From Aliishimia sp963922415 (GTDB lineage: Bacteria > Pseudomonadota > Alphaproteobacteria > Rhodobacterales > Rhodobacteraceae): DNA of 34,105 nucleotides. Made by a program: the position numbers and the translations under genes. Shown in pieces: positions 23,917 through 31,425 of this stretch. The stretch spans positions 1-34,105 of the forward strand of contig CAWUIP010000020.1 in the NCBI GenBank assembly GCA_963922415.1, given 5' to 3'. Position 1 is the stretch's first letter. Every line of letters begins with the position of its first letter. The notes under the pieces are model-generated. The model made no database searches. It was not told the DNA's origin and worked only from the letters and a program-made list of their open reading frames with translations.

Positions 23917-23997
23917 ATGGCGTTCTCCTTCGCCAGTATTTCCCGCCTATTGTTACACAAACTGAAAGGGGCCATACTTCGGAAAGCAGCCAAATAA
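23917..23997 (+). CDS. Possible 26-aa cationic amphipathic peptide
   Basis: ATG 23917 (AAAGGA 10 nt upstream) encodes 26 residues, MAFSFASISRLLLHKLKGAI plus a basic LRKAAK tail: hydrophobic face with about six positive charges. It ends 27 bp before the 261-aa gene. Size and character fit a type I toxin, leader or membrane peptide, but chance is not excluded. Confidence 0.3.
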   Translation: MAFSFASISRLLLHKLKGAILRKAAK

Positions 23998-24024
23998 CAA
24001 AGTTTTGATCGGAGTCCTGTTTCA

Positions 24025-24810
24025 ATGGAGATGCATGAGAAATTTGATTTTCATACGGTGAAAAACGACAACTACGTCGTCATGCGAGCATCGAGTGGTT
24101 TTTCAATAGACAACAGTAGACAGAGCTTGAAATTACTCACCAGAAACGCTGACAAAACGTGGACGATGTTGGCGATAGGTCAGCAGGATTTGGTTGAGAT
24201 CTTGGAGATTGAACCGGATACCCTGGTTGGTGAACCGAACAGCAATACAACGAACACAATATACAATCCTTCTGTGGCATCGTCACTTAATCAAGGGATG
24301 CAAAATGTTGGCTCGGCGATAGGAACTGGCATCGCTAACAAGATCCAAGAACGCAAAGCCCGAGAGAGATCTGGCATCTTATTTCGAATAAGATACATCG
24401 ACAGACCTGAAGTTATGATCAACATCCCAGACGCAGGGCCCCGGAAACAAGCATTCGAGGCTGCGCGACAGTTCCTAAGGGAAGGAGCTGTCGCGCAGAA
24501 CAAGATCGACTTTCCAATGAGCCTCGATGACGTTTCGCATGATCCGCAATCAGATCGCTCCAAGACCCTTGTGGAAAAAGAACCTGCAGAGCTGCTGGTT
24601 AATTTTGTCAAGCATCCTGCTACTTCCATTTTTGCATCCGTTGGATCTGGCGGGGCAGCATACAGTTTATATAACTACTTGGAGAGCCACCAAGGCTTCC
24701 AAGACGCCGGGCAAGAAGACCGCGTAGCATTCTACGTCTTCATTACCGCTGCCATAGTGTTTGGAGTTTTTGCAGTGGTGAGAATGATCAGACGTGAAAA
24801 ATCACAGTAA
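24025..24810 (+). CDS. Unknown protein with C-terminal membrane helices
   Basis: 261-aa protein, not recognised. The N-terminal ~75 residues (KFDFHTVKNDNYVVMRASSG, LTRNADKTWTMLAIGQQDLV) look like a compact beta domain. A Ser/Asn/Gly linker (IYNPSVASSLNQGMQNVGSA) follows, then a second alpha/beta part (RSGILFRIRYIDRPEVMINI, AFEAARQFLREGAV), and two C-terminal hydrophobic stretches (PATSIFASVGSGGAAYSLYN and AFYVFITAAIVFGVFAVVRM) with a basic end. It is predicted to be tail-anchored in the inner membrane with a cytosolic N-terminus. It sits between the recombinase/WGR pair and the GmrSD-like gene; a defence or sensing role is only guessed from location. Confidence 0.6.
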   Translation: MEMHEKFDFHTVKNDNYVVMRASSGFSIDNSRQSLKLLTRNADKTWTMLAIGQQDLVEILEIEPDTLVGEPNSNTTNTIYNPSVASSLNQGMQNVGSAIGTGIANKIQERKARERSGILFRIRYIDRPEVMINIPDAGPRKQAFEAARQFLREGAVAQNKIDFPMSLDDVSHDPQSDRSKTLVEKEPAELLVNFVKHPATSIFASVGSGGAAYSLYNYLESHQGFQDAGQEDRVAFYVFITAAIVFGVFAVVRMIRREKSQ

Positions 24811-24953
24811 TTGCTTGTTTGCTATGCAAATGTGAGCCTTGCACCTGATTTTTGCACCACATCCACAGCTTGATTTTCTTTGAAAATGCCTATGGTAGTT
24901 AAGTCATGACTTATGCACCAACGACAAACATTGACCGTTGAATTCAGAAGCTA

Positions 24954-26660
24954 TCAGTAGTCCACGCGCCAAACCTGCTTTGCCACTCTGGCGAGCTTTT
25001 TCTGGTTCTGTTCCACCTTGCTGCATGTCCAATCTTCGGAATTGAAGATAATATCCGAAATCGATAGAGCTGCAGCCGCTTGGTAGTGAGCTAGTTTCTC
25101 GGCAAAGGGTTTGTTCGATATCTCTCGATTCAGACCGCTGCTCAGTAGCGTCATGTTTCCTAGACGATCCTTGAAATCGTCAGGATCAACGTCGTCTCGA
25201 CCCTCACAGAACGTCTGCCACTCCTCTAGTTTGAATTTCTTAGGCAGTACATGCTCAAGATTCATCGAAAAGGCGCTTTTGTCGACAACTCTTCCACTTT
25301 CCGCCTCCATCTGGTTGTTGATCTCGCGCAATATGTACCTTGCGATAGCGGCTTGAGTGATCGATCTTTCTGCGAAGGCATCGGTAAACTCGGCATCGGT
25401 CGGATACAGCCCTTCTATGCGCTCGAAGACATCCTTCGCGGAGCAAGTGGGGTTATTGCGAACAAAGAGCGCTGCGTCGGTAAAAGTTCTCTCGATGTTA
25501 CCAGTCCCACTTCCCATTATGATACTATAGCGGAATGCGAAGGTTCGGACCATTCGTAGAACAGAAGGGAAGATCGTTTGATTTTCGTCCAGAACTGACA
25601 AAAGCAATGGATTGTACTGATTGACACCAAACAACATCAAATCTTCGAGGTGCCGTTGTACCTGTTCGCGCTCGCTAGCCTCGAATATCGACCAAAGTTG
25701 TGAGTTGGGCTCATACAGTGACGCATAGACATCAGCCGCTTTTCGAAGTTCGCGTGAGAAACGGTAGACGCTGCTCTTCGACTGAAAATTATCTTTGATT
25801 TTTTTGAACAGGTCTTTGTCGCGAACAACGGCAAATCGAGAAAGCCAGTAGTGTCGAAGAAACCGTTTGGTTTCAATGCTTGCAAGACTGCTAGACATCT
25901 CTTGCCAATTCTCCTGCACGTCTTCCAAGCGGTCTTCTGCACGTGAGAACAGGTAATTTTTCAGGAGGTCTGCCACAGATAGCGCTAGTCCTCGATCGTT
26001 CAGTGTTTCGAACAGCATATATGCGTCATAGTCATCCTGAACGGTGATCTCGATGACCTGCACAGTCCTGTCGATGACAGAAGTTATTTCTCGGAGGTAA
26101 TCAGCCATGGACTTTCCACGTTCGATCTCCGCATCAATGGCTTTGCGAAAGAAAAGGTACGCATTCGCGATTAGCTTGTTGGATTTCCTTTCCCTTCGAC
26201 CTCGACTGTCCGCCGTCAGGACTTCGATGTCTCCTCCGTCTACAATTTTTGTTTGATAATATTGCCGATTCAGCGCGTTCAGCGTGATCTTTGGGTTGGA
26301 CAGGTCAGAATCGAATTCATAATTTGCGATAAAATGGTTGTTCACATTGCTCGCCGGATTGATCAAACCACGCGCATTTGCCGCGTCTCTTAAAGCACAG
26401 AGCAGTAGTGAGACTGTGGTAAGTCGCTGTTGACCATCGATGACTTCGAACGCCGCCGCGTTCCCAGTATCCTTGAGAACAATAGATCCAATGAAATAAC
26501 TGTCAGCACCATCATCAATTGCACGATTGATGTCTTCCCAAAGCTGTTCAACCTCTTCCTCTGTCCAACTGAAATCCCGCTGAAAACGTGGTACGGTATA
26601 CGGAGTTGCTCTACGAAGTAGCGACCCGATCGAACAGGAGTCGGTCTTGATTGTGGGCAT
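24954..26660 (-). CDS. DUF262-DUF1524 fusion, GmrSD-like restriction protein
   Basis: 568-aa protein with an N-terminal DUF262 domain (VPRFQRDFSWTEEEVEQLWE, IDGQQRLTT at residues 74-82, the ParB-like NTP site) and a C-terminal DUF1524 domain with the HNH-type NLEHVLPKKFKLEEW, DRLGNMTLLSSGLN and ISNKPFAEKL (about 470-530). This is the architecture of single-chain GmrSD enzymes, which cut phage DNA carrying modified bases, and of related BrxU/SspE proteins. The catalytic signatures look intact. No modification genes (dnd, ssp, brx) accompany it, so it is likely a stand-alone type IV-like phage-defence gene. No strong ribosome site is seen at the ATG. Confidence 0.85.
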   Translation of the reverse strand: MPTIKTDSCSIGSLLRRATPYTVPRFQRDFSWTEEEVEQLWEDINRAIDDGADSYFIGSIVLKDTGNAAAFEVIDGQQRLTTVSLLLCALRDAANARGLINPASNVNNHFIANYEFDSDLSNPKITLNALNRQYYQTKIVDGGDIEVLTADSRGRRERKSNKLIANAYLFFRKAIDAEIERGKSMADYLREITSVIDRTVQVIEITVQDDYDAYMLFETLNDRGLALSVADLLKNYLFSRAEDRLEDVQENWQEMSSSLASIETKRFLRHYWLSRFAVVRDKDLFKKIKDNFQSKSSVYRFSRELRKAADVYASLYEPNSQLWSIFEASEREQVQRHLEDLMLFGVNQYNPLLLSVLDENQTIFPSVLRMVRTFAFRYSIIMGSGTGNIERTFTDAALFVRNNPTCSAKDVFERIEGLYPTDAEFTDAFAERSITQAAIARYILREINNQMEAESGRVVDKSAFSMNLEHVLPKKFKLEEWQTFCEGRDDVDPDDFKDRLGNMTLLSSGLNREISNKPFAEKLAHYQAAAALSISDIIFNSEDWTCSKVEQNQKKLARVAKQVWRVDY

Positions 26661-26936
26661 GCTAGCTAGTGTCCGTCAAAAATGGTGCTCTAAAAGGTCC
26701 AACGACAAATAGCTAATGTGAACGCTTGTTGCCACACGTTAAGCCGGACCATTGTGCAGATATCCGATCTGATGGCGCATAAGCCCTTGTATGTGAACTT
26801 CCAATGACTGCCGGATGCAGCAGCTGCGATACTGAGTGTCTGCTTTATATGTCTTTGCATAGTCCACTCGCGGTCGCAGCGAAGGTCGCCTTTCCGCCGA
26901 TTCTGTGGAAAAACAACGTGTTGCGAGCGCAGAAAA
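26661..26936. other. Decayed sequence between GmrSD-like gene and transposase fragment
   Basis: About 275 bp with no intact gene. On the minus strand the open frame of the transposase fragment runs on to 26739, but the encoded sequence no longer resembles a transposase. It is probably the scar of a deletion within an insertion sequence. Confidence 0.35.
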
Positions 26937-27050
26937 GCCGAGATCGACGAACCGATCGATGGAGCGTAGCAGGTGATCTTGCGGAACATGATCTTCCAGC
27001 GAGAACTCGTAGAACAGCGCCGCCTGTGCTTCCTGCCTCGGTCCCATCAT
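26937..27050 (-). pseudogene. Transposase N-terminal remnant (IS1182/IS5-like)
   Basis: The first 38 codons (MMGPRQEAQAALFYEFSLED, HVPQDHLLRSIDRFVDLG) match the N-terminus of IS1182-type transposases that normally reach 300-500 aa. The rest is gone: after DLG the frame enters unrelated sequence. GTAGGGAGGGATTG precedes the start. A non-functional trace of an insertion sequence next to the element's right-hand cargo. Confidence 0.75.
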
Positions 27051-27457
27051 CGTTCAATCCCTCCCTACAGGAAGAATTGAATCAGCAACTTAGGCCCCAA
27101 TCAACAAAGAGTTTTTCAACAAAATACGCCCACCTTGCCAACTTGCTGCGTACGCATTGATTTCAGCCTTGGGCTCATTCCCGCGCTTCGCCGCGGTCGG
27201 CATGAATGTTCAGTATGCGTCGGCCACGAAGATACCCGCCGCATCGGTGAAAGCTTGAAATGGGGGCCAGTTCATACGGCTGCCTTTCACCACCTAGCAC
27301 CGCCTAGGCTAGAATCTGACCATCAACCGGCAAACTATTGAAAAATTGTTGCAAATCACCACACCCCGGTCTTGGAGAGGTGATATTTCACACGCGGGTG
27401 AACCGCGGGTTAGTGGACGACATCTATTTCAAGATTGGACACCCCGGGGGCATAGAC
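27051..27457. other. Non-coding remainder of insertion sequence and spacer
   Basis: 407 bp without a recognised gene. The part next to the transposase remnant (27100-27120, AGTTTTTCAACAAAAT) resembles an insertion-sequence end. The rest has no motif that I can name and shows no terminator for the caspase-OmpA gene. Confidence 0.35.
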
Positions 27458-29593
27458 CTAACGTTCCATGAGGCGGAACTCAATGCGTCGGTTCTGTGCA
27501 CGACCAAGACTGGACGAATTGTCAGCTATGGGTCGATGCTCCCCAAAACCGTTTGCCGATAGACGGGCAGGATTGAAACCGAGCACATCCACCATGTATC
27601 TGACCACCGACAAGGCCCTTGCCTGGCTTAGCTCCCAGTTGTTCTCAATACCATCAACCGAACTTGTCATTGGTATTGCATCTGTGTGTCCATCTACCTG
27701 CAGCACCCAGTCAACATTTTGCTCTGATGCTATCGATAGCAGCACTCCCTGCAATTCCAGAGCGACCCGTTTCACGACTTCTGCGCCGTCATAGGTCAGC
27801 TCTGCTCTAGAACTACGAAACAGGCCAGCACTGGCCAAAACAACCCTGTTTCTGTCCACTTGAACAACACCGCTTTTCGACAGCCGCATTTCCACTCGGT
27901 TTAGAAACTCGCTGCGGGTTTCAGCGAGTGGGTCCATTTGTGAACGGATCCTTTTGAATTCTATTGCCAGTAGGCTCGCCTCGTCCTCCAGCCTTTTTCG
28001 TTCGGCCTCCTCAAGTTGCCTTCGTTTTCGCTCTTCGGAAGCGACGCGCGCTAGGGCAGTGTTGAGATGCGTTCCTAACGATTGCAACTGTTCATCGCGT
28101 TTAGAGTCTTCAGTTTTGGCTTGATCCAGCAAGTCTTGAAGCTGACCGAGTTGTACACGCAGCGCACTGATTTGCGAGTTCAAAATAGAAACTTGCATTT
28201 CCGCTTCCTTAGCGCGGTCCGTTTCCTTATCCACAGCGGATCTAGCGGCAGCAAGCAGGGTTAGAGTCTGTTCTGATTGTTTCGTAGCCTTTTCGAGAGC
28301 GGCCTTAGAGGTCGCGAAGGCAAGTTTGCTTTCGTGCAATTCATCTTCAAGTTCAGTTACCAGTTTGGCGTGTTGAACTCTTTCGTCCTGGATGGTCTCC
28401 GCAAGTTCACCTGCGGCGAACTTGGCTTCCGCTAACTTCGCTTCAAGGGTTCGAATTTCGCGTTCTAACAAGTTGTTCTGTGCTATTCGGTCAAGCCTAT
28501 TGTCGCGCTCTTGCTCGAGACGGGTTTCAAGGGCTTTGAGTTGACGGCGCAGTTTATATACTTCCTGTCTTGTCCGAGCCTCGCCCAGAGACATACCCAC
28601 CGACATAGGCACGCCATGCTTAAAATGGCCGGTAAATTCTAGACCCTGGGCGGACAACGCAGCTGTTTTAACTGTCGGCGACACAAAGAAGAACTCGCCA
28701 GCGTTTGACCCAAAATCCCAAAGCTTGGGAGTTATGCTCTTTCGCCAACCGACTTCGCGACGTAATTCTTCCACGCGAAGCTGAACAAAGCGCTCCAACT
28801 CGTTCATACTTATCAGGCCATCCGGTTCAAACCTGCCGTCCACTTCAGCTCCTCCGCGGAGGCCCTCCAAGATTGCATGCGTGAACACGGAACCTTCCAG
28901 CCGGTCTAACGCAATCGTTTCCTCATTCTCCGTACCCGCAGTCAAAATATGTCGACTTGGCTTGGCCATAACGGACAATGATAGCTTGCGGGCGTAACTT
29001 TGAGGGCGAGAGCCTGCGTGCCCACTGAAACAGCTATCTAGCAGGTACACGACCTGCTTGGCGAGCAGGCGCTCGTCCCACTCGCGCAGTCTCTCCATCG
29101 ATACCATTCGGCTAGTTTGCGTTTCCGCAGCAGACGCAGTGGGTAAATATCCCCGCTTCTTTCCGAACCGGTCTTTCAGCGTATGCCCGTGACCGGACCA
29201 GTAAAAAACAAACCTGTCACGTTCACCTACCCTGGACGTAAAGTCGTCCTCCATAAGCGCGCGAATGCGTTCAGGTGTTGCGTCCTCTTCTGTTAGAAGA
29301 TGTACGTAGTCGAAACCCGCCTCACTAAGCAAATAGTCCTTGATACGTATCGGGTCTTTAGCTGTCGGTAGTGACGTAAAGTGTTCGAATTCGCTAATGC
29401 CTATAACGAGAGCATAGCTTCGACTGTATCCGAGTTCATCGCCCGTGAAGTATTGTACAAGCTGCTTGCCCCACTCGCCGACTTCCCGTGGTTTTTCGAA
29501 GACTTGGTCGAGAGCAATTGCTTGCGAAGCAGTCAGGGCAAGCGCCAGCGGAAAAGTAAGCGCGGCCCCGATAGATTTCATCGAAAAACGCAT
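27458..29593 (-). CDS. Periplasmic caspase-like protease fused to coiled coil and OmpA domain
   Basis: 711-aa protein. The signal peptide (IGAALTFPLALALTASQAIA) leads to a C14 caspase-like domain (about 58-270) with YALVIGISEFEHFTSLPTAK, catalytic His in YWSGHGHT (H135) and Cys in VVYLLDSCFSGHAG (C188), the orthocaspase dyad. A long coiled coil follows (about 345-570: RRQLKALETRLEQERDNRL, EEAERKRLEDEASLLAIEF), then an OmpA/MotB peptidoglycan-binding domain (about 590-711: VDGHTDAIPMTSSVDG, LSQARALSVVRYMVD, NGFGEHRPIADN, AQNRRIEFRL). Predicted to be exported and anchored to the cell wall. Weak ribosome site; ATG 29581 is an alternative start. Unlike cytosolic bacterial caspases coupled to gasdermins, it would act in the periplasm. 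Substrate unknown. Confidence 0.88.
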   Translation of the reverse strand: MRFSMKSIGAALTFPLALALTASQAIALDQVFEKPREVGEWGKQLVQYFTGDELGYSRSYALVIGISEFEHFTSLPTAKDPIRIKDYLLSEAGFDYVHLLTEEDATPERIRALMEDDFTSRVGERDRFVFYWSGHGHTLKDRFGKKRGYLPTASAAETQTSRMVSMERLREWDERLLAKQVVYLLDSCFSGHAGSRPQSYARKLSLSVMAKPSRHILTAGTENEETIALDRLEGSVFTHAILEGLRGGAEVDGRFEPDGLISMNELERFVQLRVEELRREVGWRKSITPKLWDFGSNAGEFFFVSPTVKTAALSAQGLEFTGHFKHGVPMSVGMSLGEARTRQEVYKLRRQLKALETRLEQERDNRLDRIAQNNLLEREIRTLEAKLAEAKFAAGELAETIQDERVQHAKLVTELEDELHESKLAFATSKAALEKATKQSEQTLTLLAAARSAVDKETDRAKEAEMQVSILNSQISALRVQLGQLQDLLDQAKTEDSKRDEQLQSLGTHLNTALARVASEERKRRQLEEAERKRLEDEASLLAIEFKRIRSQMDPLAETRSEFLNRVEMRLSKSGVVQVDRNRVVLASAGLFRSSRAELTYDGAEVVKRVALELQGVLLSIASEQNVDWVLQVDGHTDAIPMTSSVDGIENNWELSQARALSVVRYMVDVLGFNPARLSANGFGEHRPIADNSSSLGRAQNRRIEFRLMER

Positions 29594-29798
29594 TCAGCGA
29601 CCAATCTGCAATTGCAATGCGGCTAGCTTAGTGTGGGTGACGTGGATTCGGCAACTCTGACGTGCTTCGGGCAAACTGATTTGCTCATGAAGCTACCTCA
29701 CTTGAAGTTTCCGTAAGAGGCAAAGGTCGCAAAAAAAGCACCATGAGGGTCAAAGTGGGGGACAGAAAGCCAAGCCCGCATGTAAATTTAATTGTTTT

Positions 29799-29834
29799 CA
29801 AATACTTACAAGGGCGCTGTGGCGGACCGAGGAG
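29799..29834 (+). repeat. attR: right copy of 36-bp direct repeat
   Basis: Identical to 13308-13343. It spans 21 bp downstream of the tRNA and its 3' 15 nt, so recombination here keeps the tRNA-Arg intact. Confidence 0.92.
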
Positions 29835-29896
29835 GATTCGAACCCCCGACCCCTTGATTCGTAGTCAAGTACTCTATCCAGCTGAGCTATCGGTCC
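29820..29896 (-). tRNA. tRNA-Arg (anticodon ACG)
   Basis: 77-nt gene on the minus strand. Acceptor GGACCGA pairs perfectly with TCGGTCC, discriminator G, encoded CCA. D arm has the AGCTCAGCTGGATAGAG box, the anticodon stem CTTGA/TCAAG holds the loop CTACGAA (ACG, read as ICG), and the T arm has GGTTCGAATCC. It is the attachment site of the element; the reconstituted gene is complete. Confidence 0.95.
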
Positions 29897-29906
29897 GTGA
29901 AGCGCG

Positions 29907-29935
29907 GGTGTAAGCGGGAGGCGCGAAGTTTGCAA
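29907..29935 (-). promoter_or_regulatory. Promoter of tRNA-Arg
   Basis: On the minus strand TTGCAA, a 17-bp spacer and TACACC lie 10 bp before the tRNA 5' end. Spacing and position fit a sigma-70 promoter. Confidence 0.55.
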
Positions 29936-30009
29936 CCCCTGATCTGGTCACAGTGGCACCAATTTGGCACCGGTCGATCATAGAATTGCCGTAAGCCGGT
30001 CGCGCGCTC

Positions 30010-31410
30010 CTAGGCGCCAGCGATATCATCAAGCGCGCCGTCTCCTTTTGGAAGACGGATCGAGAAGATGGTGCCAGTTTGGTCCGTTTTGACCAATTTT
30101 AGAGAACCGCCATGACCACGTACCAGTTCTGATGAGATTGCAAGGCCAAGCCCAGACCCACCTTTCGTCGAGCCGCCTTGGAAGGGAGTGAAAAGATGTT
30201 CGCGCGCCTTGGCGGGCAGACCGGGACCGGTATCGGCGATGTCAATGATCCATGCTTCGCTTTCTTCTCGCGCCTGAACACAGATTTCTCCGCCCGCATT
30301 GCTCGCAACGATCGCTTGGCGCGCATTGCGAACAAGGTTTGAGATCACTCGGAAGAGCTGTTCGGCATCCGCACGCACAAAAAGCCCCTGGGGGATGTCC
30401 TCACTAATGGAGACATCATGTCCTTGGGTGGCCAATCGCTCGCTATCCACGACGTCCGCGACAACCTCTGACAAAGGAACAATTCCAAGGCGCGGCGCAG
30501 GTTCTTCGGCGCGACCAAAGGCAAGCGTGCTTTCACACAAGTGCACGGCCCGGCTGATCGAGTTTACGAGCTTCGGTGCCATACGCCGGACAAGCGGATC
30601 CTCCGAGCTTTCAATCCGGTCGGTGAAAAGCTGGGCAGAGGTTAGGATGTTGCGCAAATCATGGCTAATTTTTGAAACCGCCGATCCCAACTGCGCCAGC
30701 CGATCTTTCTGCCGCAGTGAATGCGTCAGTTCGGTCTGCAGTTTCTGAAGCGCCTCTTCGGCCTCGCGCAGCTCACGCACGCCCGCCTGCGGTTGGATGA
30801 TCCCGCGCGCATCCTCGGGTGCTGCGGCATAGCGCTGCATGTAGTCGACAACGCCCTTGATCGGATGCACCAAAAGCCGTCGCACCGCCAAGAAGAGCAG
30901 CGAGGCCGTGATGACAGAAATCACGGCCGACAGGACCAAAATGCGCAGACCGTAGTCAAGCATAGCCGCACGCAGGCTGTTCGTTTCCATCGTGACTTCG
31001 ATCAAAAGGCCCGCGTCCCGCACGGGCGCTCCGATCACCCGGATCACTTCGGGATCTGGCATCCAAAGGCGCAACATTGCGTCGCGGATCAGCACGACCG
31101 CTGTTGCGTCGCGCAGATCGAACGTTCCGGCGATTGGTTTGGGCATCGGCGCCGACAACATCAACTGGCGCACTTCATCGCGCCGCAAGACCACGTTGAA
31201 AACCTCGGCGTTTTCCAAAAGCTCAACTTCCAACTCTTCGCTCAGCATATCGTCGGCCAAAAGCGCTAGGGACGCGATTTGCGCCCGCTCTAACCGGGCT
31301 AGCAAATAGGCCTCGCGGAACCGGGCAACCGACGGTACGAAAATTAAAATCTCGGCCAACATCACGAAAATGGTGGTGAGGATCAGAAATCGGCCCGAAA
31401 GAGAGTTCAT
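30010..31410 (-). CDS. Sensor histidine kinase
   Basis: 466-aa inner-membrane kinase. TM1 is at about 7-28 (FLILTTIFVMLAEILIFVPS), a periplasmic region at ~30-150, TM2 at ~155-177 (ILVLSAVISVITASLLFLAV), then a HAMP-like linker and the dimerisation box SKISHDLRNILTSAQLF (phospho-acceptor H250). The ATPase domain has the N box NLVRNARQAI, G1 DIADTGPGLP, and G2 GGSGLGLAISSEL. All catalytic motifs are intact. No response regulator is adjacent, so the partner must lie elsewhere. The start is 15 bp after the oxidoreductase stop, so it is the last gene of a three-gene operon. The signal is unknown. Confidence 0.9.
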   Translation of the reverse strand: MNSLSGRFLILTTIFVMLAEILIFVPSVARFREAYLLARLERAQIASLALLADDMLSEELEVELLENAEVFNVVLRRDEVRQLMLSAPMPKPIAGTFDLRDATAVVLIRDAMLRLWMPDPEVIRVIGAPVRDAGLLIEVTMETNSLRAAMLDYGLRILVLSAVISVITASLLFLAVRRLLVHPIKGVVDYMQRYAAAPEDARGIIQPQAGVRELREAEEALQKLQTELTHSLRQKDRLAQLGSAVSKISHDLRNILTSAQLFTDRIESSEDPLVRRMAPKLVNSISRAVHLCESTLAFGRAEEPAPRLGIVPLSEVVADVVDSERLATQGHDVSISEDIPQGLFVRADAEQLFRVISNLVRNARQAIVASNAGGEICVQAREESEAWIIDIADTGPGLPAKAREHLFTPFQGGSTKGGSGLGLAISSELVRGHGGSLKLVKTDQTGTIFSIRLPKGDGALDDIAGA

Positions 31411-31425
31411 CGCTGGTCTTCTAGG

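Larger units (their letters stand above)
13308..29834. mobile_element. Integrative element of ~16.5 kb in tRNA-Arg(ACG)
   Basis: Bounded by a perfect 36-bp direct repeat whose right copy covers the 3' 15 nt of an intact tRNA-Arg gene. An integrase gene lies 163 bp inside the left repeat. Next comes a replication/regulation core (AlpA-like, winged helix, prim-pol, RepA-like helicase, GTCAC array), as in P4-like satellites and small integrative elements. The cargo consists of unknown secreted proteins, a toxin-44-like protein, a second recombinase, a DUF262-DUF1524 defence protein, a transposase remnant and a caspase-OmpA fusion. Base composition drops inside, especially from 18.7 to 29.6 kb. 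No conjugation or capsid genes are seen, so transfer would need a helper. Confidence 0.88.

Noticed and set aside
26739..27050. Complete small transposase gene
   Set aside because: Only the first 38 codons resemble a transposase; the rest is unrelated read-through.
27458..29593. Gasdermin-caspase cell-death pair
   Set aside because: No gasdermin-like gene is adjacent, and this caspase has a signal peptide and OmpA domain, placing it in the periplasm.
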